Source: an uncultured Taibaiella sp. (lineage in GTDB: Bacteria; Bacteroidota; Bacteroidia; Chitinophagales; Chitinophagaceae). Taken from it: 41,569 bases of DNA. Positions 17,296 through 24,311 of the stretch are shown one piece after another. The stretch spans positions 1 to 41,569 of the forward strand of contig CALMWT010000081.1 in the NCBI GenBank assembly GCA_937870855.1. Reading direction: 5' to 3'. Positions within the stretch are counted from its first letter, which is position 1; every line of letters starts with the position of its first letter. The position numbers and the translations under genes are program-made. Below the pieces are notes generated by a model. It did not search any database. It was not told where the DNA came from and saw nothing but the letters and a program-made list of their open reading frames with translations.

Positions 17296-17948
17296 GAGAG
17301 TTTGATACCATATACTTAAGCTGGCGGCAGGGACAAGGTTCCCGACGCTACATTGTTGGTGTCATCAAGGAAGCCGCTGAGAAAAAATATGCTTTCAGAT
17401 ATGTAAAGGAGGAGGTTGAAAAAGCCATAGCTGCGGGGTTTTCACCTTACACAGAATTTCCTGATGTTCATCAGGAATACCACAGTAATGTAGTTGACAT
17501 ATTTGCACAGAGATTGATAAAATCTGTGCGTCCCGACATCCAATCTTTCTACGAATTTTGGGAAGTTGACAGAGACAAACTGGAAGATAAATTTTATTTG
17601 CTTGGACATACACAAGGTTTAATGCCTACCGACAACTTTGAATTTTTAGCAGACTATAAACCGGTTACAGGCTTACATTTCTTAACCGATCTTGCAGGTC
17701 TTTCACAGGTTCCCATAAAGCCGGAGGAAGTATCACAAGGCGATAAACTGAGTTTTGAATTAGAGCCTGATAATGAATATGACAAAGAAGCTGTGTTCGT
17801 AAAAAAAGGTGAAAAGAAACTTGGTTATATAAAGAAGATTCATTGTAAAATCTTTCACAAACCTGATGCAGAAAAGTTGCAATTGGAAGTGAAAGCATTG
17901 GAAAAAAATGGTGTAGTAAAGCGAATTTTTGTAAAGGTTTTCATGTAA
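17292..17948 (+). CDS. HipS-like N-subdomain fused to HIRAN domain, probable kinase partner
   Basis: The 218-aa protein has two parts. Residues 7-90 (IYLSWRQGQGSRRYIVG, FRY near 35, AIAAGFSPYTEFPD, VVDIFAQRL) resemble the HipA N-terminal subdomain/HipS pattern. That pattern is a short beta-sheet module followed by the aromatic-leucine helix that caps the kinase. Residues about 125-216 match HIRAN (GLHFLTDLAGLSQVP, GDKLSFELEPDNEYD, KLGYIKKIH), a domain that in Rad5/HLTF binds 3'-OH DNA ends. It starts within the kinase stop codon (ATGA), so the pair is translationally coupled. I infer that it binds and restrains the kinase and could sense DNA ends made by the upstream nuclease or a phage. Pairing of HIRAN with Hip kinases has, to my recollection, been noted before; the link to this methyltransferase-nuclease is new to me. 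Confidence 0.78.
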   Translation: MREFDTIYLSWRQGQGSRRYIVGVIKEAAEKKYAFRYVKEEVEKAIAAGFSPYTEFPDVHQEYHSNVVDIFAQRLIKSVRPDIQSFYEFWEVDRDKLEDKFYLLGHTQGLMPTDNFEFLADYKPVTGLHFLTDLAGLSQVPIKPEEVSQGDKLSFELEPDNEYDKEAVFVKKGEKKLGYIKKIHCKIFHKPDAEKLQLEVKALEKNGVVKRIFVKVFM

Positions 17949-18002
17949 AAGGTCCTCGTCGCTGGCGCGAAAGCACTGTTCGTAATTACAAACTTTATAA
18001 GG

Positions 18003-19016
18003 CTACCACACATTCACTTCCCGCTCCAATTCTATTTCAAACTTTTCTTTAACCGATTGCAATATTTCTTCTGAAAGGTTCCAGATGTCGTTGCCTTTAG
18101 CATTGCCATAGTTTACCAGCACCAGTGCCTGCTTTTCGTGTACGCCGATTGCACCGTTGCGGTAGCCCTTCCACCCGGTTTGTTCTATCAGCCACCCGGC
18201 GGGCACTTTTACCTGGCTTTGCGAAATTGGGTAAGAGGGAAGATGAGGATAGTGAGTTTGCAGCTTTTTAAATTGCTCGGCGCTAATGGTGGGGTTCTTG
18301 AAAAAACTTCCTGCGTTGCCTATCTGTGCAGGGTCTGGCAGCTTCGACGATCGGATGTTGATGACCGCCTGCGATACCGATTTTATTGTAGGCTTGGTGA
18401 CACCCATTGCCTCCAGCTCTTGAGCTATAGCGCCATAAGAAGTGTTGAGCACATGCTGTTTTGTAAGTCGAAAAGTAACGGAGGTGATCAGTAATTTATC
18501 TTTCAGCTCCTGCTTAAAAATGCTGTCGCGGTAGCCAAATCTGCAATCTTCGTTTCCGAGAGAAAGAAAAGTTTTTTCCTGCCAGTGCCACCCCACTACC
18601 TGCGAAATAGTGTCCTTCACCTCCACGCCATACGCACCAATATTTTGCATAGGCGATGCGCCCACACAACCCGGAATGAGGGAAAGGTTTTCAAGCCCGC
18701 CAAGTTGGGAGTGGATGGTGTGCATCACCAGGTCGTGCCATACTTCGCCCGCTTTTACTTGCAGCCACACATGCTCGTCGTTTTCTGCTACCACTACTAT
18801 CCCTTTCAGACAGTTACGAATCAGCAAACCTTCTACAGGCTTTGTGAGCAAAATATTGCTGCCGCCACCTAAAACTTTTTTCCGGGAAGGAAGATTTTGG
18901 TTTGAACTGAGTTCTTCGATCTGGGTTTCATTATTCAGTTCCACGTAAAATTCTGCCGGTACATCAATACCAAATGTATTGTATGGTTGGAGGGAGATGT
19001 TTTGTAGGATATGCAT
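18003..19016 (-). CDS. murB: UDP-N-acetylmuramate dehydrogenase
   Basis: The 337-aa product reduces UDP-GlcNAc-enolpyruvate to UDP-MurNAc with FAD and NADPH, an essential step of peptidoglycan synthesis. Recognisable blocks are the N-terminal NTFGIDVPAEFY, the FAD-binding VLGGGSNILL and GLENLSLIPGCVGASPMQNIGAYG. Further on are the FGYRDSIFK active-site segment and GNAGSFFKNP with its catalytic serine. This is the E. coli-like type I MurB with the long C-terminal extension. Its ATG overlaps the hipT stop by one base (TAATG), so as laid out it depends at least partly on the hipBST transcript. No separate promoter is obvious in the final part of hipT. It converges with the HIRAN gene 54 bp away. 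Confidence 0.95.
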   Translation of the reverse strand: MHILQNISLQPYNTFGIDVPAEFYVELNNETQIEELSSNQNLPSRKKVLGGGSNILLTKPVEGLLIRNCLKGIVVVAENDEHVWLQVKAGEVWHDLVMHTIHSQLGGLENLSLIPGCVGASPMQNIGAYGVEVKDTISQVVGWHWQEKTFLSLGNEDCRFGYRDSIFKQELKDKLLITSVTFRLTKQHVLNTSYGAIAQELEAMGVTKPTIKSVSQAVINIRSSKLPDPAQIGNAGSFFKNPTISAEQFKKLQTHYPHLPSYPISQSQVKVPAGWLIEQTGWKGYRNGAIGVHEKQALVLVNYGNAKGNDIWNLSEEILQSVKEKFEIELEREVNVW

Positions 19017-20032
19017 TATGCTATTTTTCCGGCCAGGGAGGTTTTCAATCTTTTTAATTTATCCAGATAAAGTTGTTCGTAGTGTTCCTTCAATTCCTCT
19101 GACAAAAAACTCCTTGCAATAAGCGATACTACCTTTTGATCATGTGCCAGAAAGTTTTGCATGAATCCCGAAATTCTCTTAGGCAATAATCCAATCTTCA
19201 ACCCGAAATCGTACAGATCATCATAGCCATAAAATCCGTAGTGAGCATAGCTCGGATGTTTAAAATCGTTCTCGTACAATCCATCATGCAATGCAAAATC
19301 GCTATCGTCAATATGCAATCTGGTACATATCAGGTCATAAGCTGGCGATAATTGATATAAACCGTCCTGATAGTAATCTACAACAGAAAAGTTTTTGAGA
19401 TGAGCATCCCCGTTGCCGAACAGATAATTGAAGACAATTTGCTTAAACAGGTTTTCTTTTGCAATCATGGGCGCAGGCAACAATTTATCAATGGTGTTTG
19501 CCATTTTATCGTAGCTGCCTTCATACTTAAAATTCTTACCGTCTGTTTCGCTGGTTTTTTGCAGCAAGCTTGCAAAGTCTTCTTTCAGGCATCTTTTTCC
19601 GTCAGGCATTACGTCAAAGCGTTTCGTGATATAAGCAAGTTCGCCGTCGCTAAAGAAAATAAGCGCATTTTTTGCAACATCCATTTTATAAACCTGTGCA
19701 GCTATCTGCATGGTGAGATGCTCATTAGCGGGTACGAACGCTACATTTTCCAAATCTTTTGGAATTGGTTTAAGAATGTATTCCCCCATTGCATCTGTAA
19801 GCTCAAGGGTGCGCTTGTTCAATTTCAAGGAGTATTTTTCCTGTACGCCGGAAATAGAAATCTTTGTTCTGTTTTCTTTAAGTTGTTTTCTTTGTTCTTT
19901 ATGTGCCTCGCTCAGGCTGAAATTCAGTTGATGCGATACCTTTCTCCCGTAAAACAAATGTCTTAGGGCAGTGGTGCTATAGGTTTCATAACCTGGGTGC
20001 AATGTGGACGGACATACTTTTAATGTTTCCAT
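19016..20032 (-). CDS. hipT: HipT-type kinase toxin of a HipBST module
   Basis: The 338-aa kinase closely follows the HipT layout. It has a Ser-Ile-Ser motif at 59-61 in the Gly-rich loop (ISISGVQEKYSL), Lys88 (YILKPI) as ATP lysine, catalytic GNGDAHLKN (Asp209, Asn214) and metal-binding SPAYDLICT (Asp233). In characterised E. coli HipT, two serines in this loop are autophosphorylated, and the enzyme inhibits tryptophanyl-tRNA synthetase. Whether the target is the same here is unknown. It lacks the HipA N-subdomain, which is encoded separately by hipS two bases upstream. Its stop overlaps murB. Homology to the other kinase at 16285 is limited to the fold and active-site motifs. Confidence 0.9.
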   Translation of the reverse strand: METLKVCPSTLHPGYETYSTTALRHLFYGRKVSHQLNFSLSEAHKEQRKQLKENRTKISISGVQEKYSLKLNKRTLELTDAMGEYILKPIPKDLENVAFVPANEHLTMQIAAQVYKMDVAKNALIFFSDGELAYITKRFDVMPDGKRCLKEDFASLLQKTSETDGKNFKYEGSYDKMANTIDKLLPAPMIAKENLFKQIVFNYLFGNGDAHLKNFSVVDYYQDGLYQLSPAYDLICTRLHIDDSDFALHDGLYENDFKHPSYAHYGFYGYDDLYDFGLKIGLLPKRISGFMQNFLAHDQKVVSLIARSFLSEELKEHYEQLYLDKLKRLKTSLAGKIA

Positions 20033-20034
20033 AG

Positions 20035-20340
20035 CTAACTTATCTCCTCTACTCTTATAGCGCCAATGGTTTCGTGCGCTGCTGTTTTTAGCAATAGACT
20101 GAAATGGTCTTCCTTATCAATTTTTAAACGTATGCTTTGCAGTTCCCTGTTACTTCCTTCACTCAGCAGGTTGAAGAAAAAAGGAAATAGTGTTTTTGAA
20201 GTATGTTGTTTTTGCAGTTTTGGTAATGTAAGGCTTATGGGAGGTTTTGCATCATCCCGGTAGTAAGTATCGTTGTATTCAAAAACATAAGTGCCATCAT
20301 CCAACTTAGATAAGATGCCTGCTTCTAAATCATTATTCAT
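20035..20340 (-). CDS. hipS: HipS antitoxin (HipA N-subdomain homologue)
   Basis: The 101-aa product corresponds to the free-standing HipA N-terminal subdomain. It has DDGTYVFEYND, PPISLTLPK and the LFPFFFNLLSEG helix that in HipA reads FFxNLLPEG. In E. coli HipBST, HipS rather than HipB neutralises the kinase, by inserting a conserved tryptophan into the active site. This protein contains no tryptophan at all. ATG 20340 overlaps the hipB stop by 8 bp; an upstream in-frame start at 20361 would add seven residues and still no tryptophan. hipT follows after a 2-bp gap, indicating tight coupling of antitoxin and toxin synthesis. Confidence 0.87.
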   Translation of the reverse strand: MNNDLEAGILSKLDDGTYVFEYNDTYYRDDAKPPISLTLPKLQKQHTSKTLFPFFFNLLSEGSNRELQSIRLKIDKEDHFSLLLKTAAHETIGAIRVEEIS

Positions 20341-20572
20341 TACCCTTCCTTGTTTCATCACTCATTCTTTTTACAGAGAATTTTAATTCAAGACCTAAAA
20401 CATCTGCTACTGCTGCCCAGTTTTTGATGGCAACTCCTGGTTTTCCTTGTTCAATGCCTCGCAAGGTTGCATCACTTATTCCAGCGAGATTACATAAGCC
20501 TTTTTGCGTCATTCGCAATTGATTTCGACGTTTTTCCACATATGCTCCTAATTGTTTTATTGTTTCCATCAT
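20333..20572 (-). CDS. hipB: HipB-like HTH antitoxin/repressor
   Basis: The 79-aa protein is a compact HTH_3/XRE domain (about residues 10-66; RNQLRMTQKGLCNLAGISDATLRGIEQGKPG) typical of HipB repressors, with a short basic-acidic tail. It should bind palindromic operators and repress the operon together with HipS and HipT. The upstream 266 bp contain four copies of CGAAN6TTCG, the obvious candidates for its binding sites. It starts at tandem ATG codons (20572/20569) and overlaps hipS. The gene order B-S-T is the same as in the described E. coli system. Confidence 0.9.
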   Translation of the reverse strand: MMETIKQLGAYVEKRRNQLRMTQKGLCNLAGISDATLRGIEQGKPGVAIKNWAAVADVLGLELKFSVKRMSDETRKGNE

Positions 20573-20601
20573 TTTCTAAGTTTTAGGAAATACTGCAAAA
20601 A

Positions 20602-20615
20602 CGAAATATAGTTCG
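20602..20615. promoter_or_regulatory. Operator site 1, CGAA-N6-TTCG
   Basis: CGAAATATAGTTCG lies 30 bp before the hipB start. It is identical to site 2 over the palindrome and several flanking bases. Placed in the predicted hipB leader. Confidence 0.75.
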
Positions 20616-20636
20616 CAATTTAGGGATTAATTCTTC

Positions 20637-20644
20637 CAAAAATA
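20637..20644 (-). promoter_or_regulatory. Predicted -7 box for the hipBST-murB operon
   Basis: TATTTTTG on the minus strand is an exact TAnnTTTG match, 65 nt before the hipB ATG. It lies between operator sites 1 and 2, and the -33 position would fall at the edge of site 2. This geometry fits repression by bound HipB. Confidence 0.45.
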
Positions 20645-20662
20645 CACAGAATACCCCAAAAA

Positions 20663-20676
20663 CGAAATATAGTTCG
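20663..20676. promoter_or_regulatory. Operator site 2, CGAA-N6-TTCG
   Basis: CGAAATATAGTTCG is identical to site 1, starting 61 bp from it, and overlaps the expected -33 region of the hip promoter. Confidence 0.75.
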
Positions 20677-20724
20677 CTTTTAGTGTACTTTATGCACATT
20701 TGGTGTGGAAAAATAAATTGATTC

Positions 20725-20738
20725 CGAATTATGCTTCG
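20725..20738. promoter_or_regulatory. Operator site 3, CGAA-N6-TTCG
   Basis: CGAATTATGCTTCG keeps both arms with a variant spacer. It starts 62 bp from site 2 and, like sites 1 and 2, is followed by C. Confidence 0.65.
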
Positions 20739-20783
20739 CTTTTGGAGATTTTCTTGTAAAAATGCGGATTAAACTGGGTAATG

Positions 20784-20797
20784 CGAACTATGTTTCG
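20784..20797. promoter_or_regulatory. Operator site 4, CGAA-N6-TTCG (inverted)
   Basis: CGAACTATGTTTCG is 59 bp from site 3. Its reverse complement gives CGAAACATAGTTCGC, the same form as the other sites. It lies 42 bp from the epimerase stop. Confidence 0.65.
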
Positions 20798-20838
20798 GAA
20801 ATACAGTGTTATAAAATAAGGCTCGCGTGCTGCAATCC

Positions 20839-21870
20839 TTATTTATCTCGCTTTTCTCCCCAAAAATGCACGCCCAAGCCTGGTGCTTCTTTAATTGAAA
20901 CGACACCATTTTCAATCCTCAATCCTTCTCCTACATCTTCTTTCAGCAATAGTGTTCCGTCCACATCTACCTCATCAAGCAAAGGCATAAGATGTGCAAT
21001 GGCTGCGCTGCCAATAGTGTTTTCATTCATAGATCCCATCATTACTTTTAGTTCCAATTTTCGTGCTTCATGAATCATGCGCAATGCAGGTGTGATGCCG
21101 CCACATTTGGTAAGTTTTATGTTGATGCCGTGAAAACTTTCTGCACAGCGTTTCACATCTTTTTCGGTGACGCAGCTTTCATCTGCAAACAGTGGAATGT
21201 GGGAAATTGCTTTTAGTTCTTTCATTGCGTCCCACTCTGTTTTTGCAAGTGGTTGCTCTATCATATTTACTCCGAGGCGTTCCAATTCCGGCAAAAGGTT
21301 TTTTATTTCTTCAAATTGAAAAGCTTCGTTTGCATCTATTCGAAAAGGTTTGTCGGTATGCTGGCGCAATGCCCAAAGCAGATCAATATCGTTAGAGTGG
21401 CGCACCTTTATTTTAAAAATCGGAGAAGGATGTGCTTTCATCTTCTCCACCATTTTTTCGGCAGTGTCTATGCCCAGCGTGTAGTCGGTCAGAGGAATTG
21501 TATTTCGGTTTAAACCGAAAAGCCGGTACAAAGGCTGCCGACGCATTTGTGCAAACAAATCCCAACCGGCAATATCCAGGGCGGCAATGAGAAAATTTTG
21601 ATTGGGTAAAAGATGTTCAAGAAAATGCCAAAAACGTTGCGGATCGGTAAGGGCGTAGCGGGTAATCAAAGCCTTCTTTGCTTCAAGCTGCTCGATCATT
21701 CCCTGAACTGTGACATCGTAGTAACCGATAGCAGGCGCTTCACCATAGCCTATTAGATTTCTGATGCCGAGCGAAACAATGAGTGTAGGTTGATGTGTTT
21801 TTGTGCCTTTGGAAATTGTGAACGGATACTCAAACTCCAACTCGAAAGGATAATATCTTACTTGCAGCAT
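20839..21870 (-). CDS. Dipeptide epimerase (L-Ala-D/L-Glu epimerase-like, enolase superfamily)
   Basis: The 343-aa product has the enolase-superfamily two-domain layout with KxK (Lys153, Lys155), metal ligands Asp179 (DAN), Glu205 (EQP) and Asp230 (ADES), and a second catalytic lysine in INIKL (Lys252). A DVD motif near 301-303 matches the DxD that distinguishes dipeptide epimerases. These enzymes typically invert L-Ala-D-Glu from recycled murein peptide, though substrate ranges vary. The gene precedes hipB on the same strand but is separated from it by the 266-bp operator region. It is divergent from the glycosyltransferase gene across 43 bp. Confidence 0.9.
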   Translation of the reverse strand: MLQVRYYPFELEFEYPFTISKGTKTHQPTLIVSLGIRNLIGYGEAPAIGYYDVTVQGMIEQLEAKKALITRYALTDPQRFWHFLEHLLPNQNFLIAALDIAGWDLFAQMRRQPLYRLFGLNRNTIPLTDYTLGIDTAEKMVEKMKAHPSPIFKIKVRHSNDIDLLWALRQHTDKPFRIDANEAFQFEEIKNLLPELERLGVNMIEQPLAKTEWDAMKELKAISHIPLFADESCVTEKDVKRCAESFHGINIKLTKCGGITPALRMIHEARKLELKVMMGSMNENTIGSAAIAHLMPLLDEVDVDGTLLLKEDVGEGLRIENGVVSIKEAPGLGVHFWGEKRDK

Positions 21871-21886
21871 TGGCTAAAATTGCGAC

Positions 21887-21894
21887 TATTTTTG
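21887..21894 (+). promoter_or_regulatory. Predicted -7 box for the glycosyltransferase gene
   Basis: TATTTTTG is an exact TAnnTTTG match, 20 nt before the ATG at 21914. Confidence 0.45.
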
Positions 21895-21913
21895 CGCACG
21901 GAAAATTTCCAAT

Positions 21914-23563
21914 ATGCCAAAGATTCCATTTTGGGTTTTTATCGTTCTTGCAGTTATTCATTTCACCGCCGTTCGTGTGGACGTAATGGATGTAGATGCT
22001 TCGCAATATGCACACATGAGCCGGGACATGATGGAAAGCGGCAACTACCTTCATCTTTACGATCGGGGTAACGACTATCTTGATAAACCACCTTTTCTTT
22101 TTTGGGTAAGCGCCTTGAGCATGAAGGTATTTGGCGTAAGCAATTTCGCTTACAAACTGCCCTCTATACTTTTTGCGCTGTGGGCTATGTTCGCGACATA
22201 CCGCCTTGCGCGCTTGTTGTACGATGAACAAGCGGCTCGAATGGCAGCTTTCATTTTAGGTTGCTGTCAGGGAATGTTTTTAATGACCAACGATATTCGA
22301 ACTGATACAATTCTGATGAGTTGGACAATTACAGCGATTTGGTTAATCAAAGAGTGGGATGTAAAACGCAGGCTTCATTATTTATTGCTTGGCAGCGCAG
22401 CAATTGCATTTGGCATGATGACCAAAGGTCCGATAGCAGTGATGGTTCCCGTATTTTGTTTTGTTACCGACTGGATTTTGAAAAGAGAATGGAAAAAGTT
22501 TTTTCATCCCGCGTATTTGCTTTCTCTTCTTGTTATTGTGGTTCTGCTAATTCCTATGAGCATTGGGCTTTATCAGCAATACGATATGCACCCGGAAAAA
22601 GTAATGGATGGAAACACCGGAACATCGGGATTGAAGTTTTTCTTCTGGACACAAAGTTTTGGGAGAATAACCGGAGAAAATACCTGGGATAATGGCGCGC
22701 CGTTCAGCTTTTTGTTTGAAAATATGCTTTGGTCGTTCTTACCGTGGATATTGTTGTTTGTAATTGCAATGATCTTAAATGTCAAGGAATTAGTCACTCA
22801 AAAACTTCGTCTTAACGCTCAGCAAGAATGGCTGACAACAGGCGGCTTTATCTTAGCTTACCTCGCGCTCGGATCATCAAGCTACCAATTGCCTCATTAT
22901 ATTTTTGTCGTTTTTCCGCTTGCTGCAATAATGGTGGCAAAGCTGCTTAAAGATTTTTTTGAAGGAAAATACACTTCTCTGTATCGCATTCTTAAGCCCG
23001 TGCAAATTGTGATAAGTGTATTGTTGCTGGTAGCTGCGCTGCTCACTTTTGTGTATGTGTTTGAGGCGGCTTTGTGGACTTATTTTGTTTGGACGGCTGC
23101 GGTGATAATATGGCTTTGGGCAATGCTCAAAAAAGAGGTTTCAGGAAAAATATTTTGGTCGGGAGCTATGGCTATAATTATCGCCAACATCTTTATGACC
23201 AACCATTTCTACTTCGAATTACTCAAATATCAGGCCGGCTCCCGACTTGGAAGATTAATTTATCAACAAAACATTCCCGCAGAAAATATCACTATCGTAA
23301 ACATGAACGATGCGCTGGAAGCAATGCACTTTTATGCCCAAAGACCCATAAAAAACAGGGTGGACACTTTGCAACAAATAACTTCAGGAAATTACCTTGT
23401 TACCAGTGATGACTACTTTGCAACTTTACAAAAAAAGGGAATAGCAGTTGACATCATAGATCGCGGTGCGTATTATAAAGTAAGTGAGCTTACTCCCGAA
23501 TTCATCAATCCTGCTACGCGAGCCAAATCTTTGAAGCAATATTATTTTTTACGCATCAAATAG
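21914..23563 (+). CDS. ArnT/PMT-like family 39 membrane glycosyltransferase
   Basis: The 549-aa integral membrane protein has about 11 hydrophobic helices. Its first periplasmic loop holds VDASQYAHMSRDM and LDKPPFLFW, the acidic pair and DKPP signature of GT39/GT83 (PMT, ArnT) enzymes that use polyprenyl-phosphate sugars. A soluble C-terminal tail of about 100 residues follows the last helix. The likely task is transfer of a sugar from undecaprenyl phosphate to a lipid or protein acceptor in the envelope. Neither donor nor acceptor can be read from the neighbourhood. Its stop directly abuts the stop of the next minus-strand gene. Confidence 0.85.
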   Translation: MPKIPFWVFIVLAVIHFTAVRVDVMDVDASQYAHMSRDMMESGNYLHLYDRGNDYLDKPPFLFWVSALSMKVFGVSNFAYKLPSILFALWAMFATYRLARLLYDEQAARMAAFILGCCQGMFLMTNDIRTDTILMSWTITAIWLIKEWDVKRRLHYLLLGSAAIAFGMMTKGPIAVMVPVFCFVTDWILKREWKKFFHPAYLLSLLVIVVLLIPMSIGLYQQYDMHPEKVMDGNTGTSGLKFFFWTQSFGRITGENTWDNGAPFSFLFENMLWSFLPWILLFVIAMILNVKELVTQKLRLNAQQEWLTTGGFILAYLALGSSSYQLPHYIFVVFPLAAIMVAKLLKDFFEGKYTSLYRILKPVQIVISVLLLVAALLTFVYVFEAALWTYFVWTAAVIIWLWAMLKKEVSGKIFWSGAMAIIIANIFMTNHFYFELLKYQAGSRLGRLIYQQNIPAENITIVNMNDALEAMHFYAQRPIKNRVDTLQQITSGNYLVTSDDYFATLQKKGIAVDIIDRGAYYKVSELTPEFINPATRAKSLKQYYFLRIK

Positions 23564-24256
23564 CTATTCGGTAAACTGTTTCATAAAATAGGTCATGTTG
23601 TCTTCTTTCAATACCAATTCTTTTTCACCTTTCATTACTTCAAAAAGACGAACAGTTTTTCCGTTGCAATAAAGAATGCCATTTTCGAATCGGTTAATTT
23701 TCCAGGAAGGTTTTCCCTGTGGGTCTTTTCCTGCTGATACATAACCTACATCACCTTCCGCGTCGGGCGCATCGAAAATCATCACTGTTTTTACCCGTGT
23801 ACTAAGGTCCAGTTCTTTCATGGTAGATGAACTGGTGCCCTTAAATACTTTCCACTTTCCGGCAATGGCGCTCAGGTCGCTCACAAGTCTTGGTGGTGCT
23901 TCGCGGCGCAGGGTAGTTCTTGCAGCTTCGGTGTATGGTCTGAATTCGTAAGTAGCTGCATCATCACTTATAACCAGCCTGTCGGAAGATTGACTTGCGA
24001 TTTTAAAATAACGCGCACCCATATCAAGCGCACCATTTTCAATTTTATAAGTACCCCGATAAATAAATCCTCCTTTCTTCATCCAGGTATATTCATTTCC
24101 GGTAAGAAAATTCAGTTTTATGGTATCCTGAAAATTCATATTGCCACCGCGGGTATCTGTACGGCGCACCTCACGCCAATTACCCGAAAGACTATTATTT
24201 TGTGCAGTGGTAGAAACAGAAACAGACATTGCCAGCAGAAGGAGTAATTTATTCAT
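23564..24256 (-). CDS. Secreted protein of unknown function, two lipocalin-like repeats
   Basis: The 230-aa product has a signal peptide (MNKLLLLLAMSVSVSTTAQ). Two weakly similar halves follow, each starting with a GxW block (SGNWREV near 25 and AGKWKVF near 145), as in lipocalin-like domains. The first half continues with a YTWMKKGGFIYRGTYKIENG strand pattern. It has no lipobox, so it is probably periplasmic or exported. I start at ATG 24256 because it opens the signal peptide. An exact TAnnTTTG box lies 22 nt upstream. No function is evident. Confidence 0.7.
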   Translation of the reverse strand: MNKLLLLLAMSVSVSTTAQNNSLSGNWREVRRTDTRGGNMNFQDTIKLNFLTGNEYTWMKKGGFIYRGTYKIENGALDMGARYFKIASQSSDRLVISDDAATYEFRPYTEAARTTLRREAPPRLVSDLSAIAGKWKVFKGTSSSTMKELDLSTRVKTVMIFDAPDAEGDVGYVSAGKDPQGKPSWKINRFENGILYCNGKTVRLFEVMKGEKELVLKEDNMTYFMKQFTE

Positions 24257-24277
24257 GTCGCGAAGATTTGTGGATTT

Positions 24278-24285
24278 CAAAAGTA
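24278..24285 (-). promoter_or_regulatory. Predicted -7 box for the secreted lipocalin-like gene
   Basis: TACTTTTG on the minus strand is an exact TAnnTTTG match, 22 nt before the ATG at 24256. Confidence 0.42.
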
Positions 24286-24311
24286 TTCAATAGAGACCTA
24301 ATATCAAATTT

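Noticed and set aside
17949..18002. Attachment site between the HIRAN gene and murB
   Set aside because: The GC-rich 54 bp have no duplicate elsewhere in the window and no integrase is present.
20602..20797. The repeated palindromes as a CRISPR-like array
   Set aside because: Repeats are only 14 bp, one is inverted, and there are no cas genes; spacing and position fit repressor operators.
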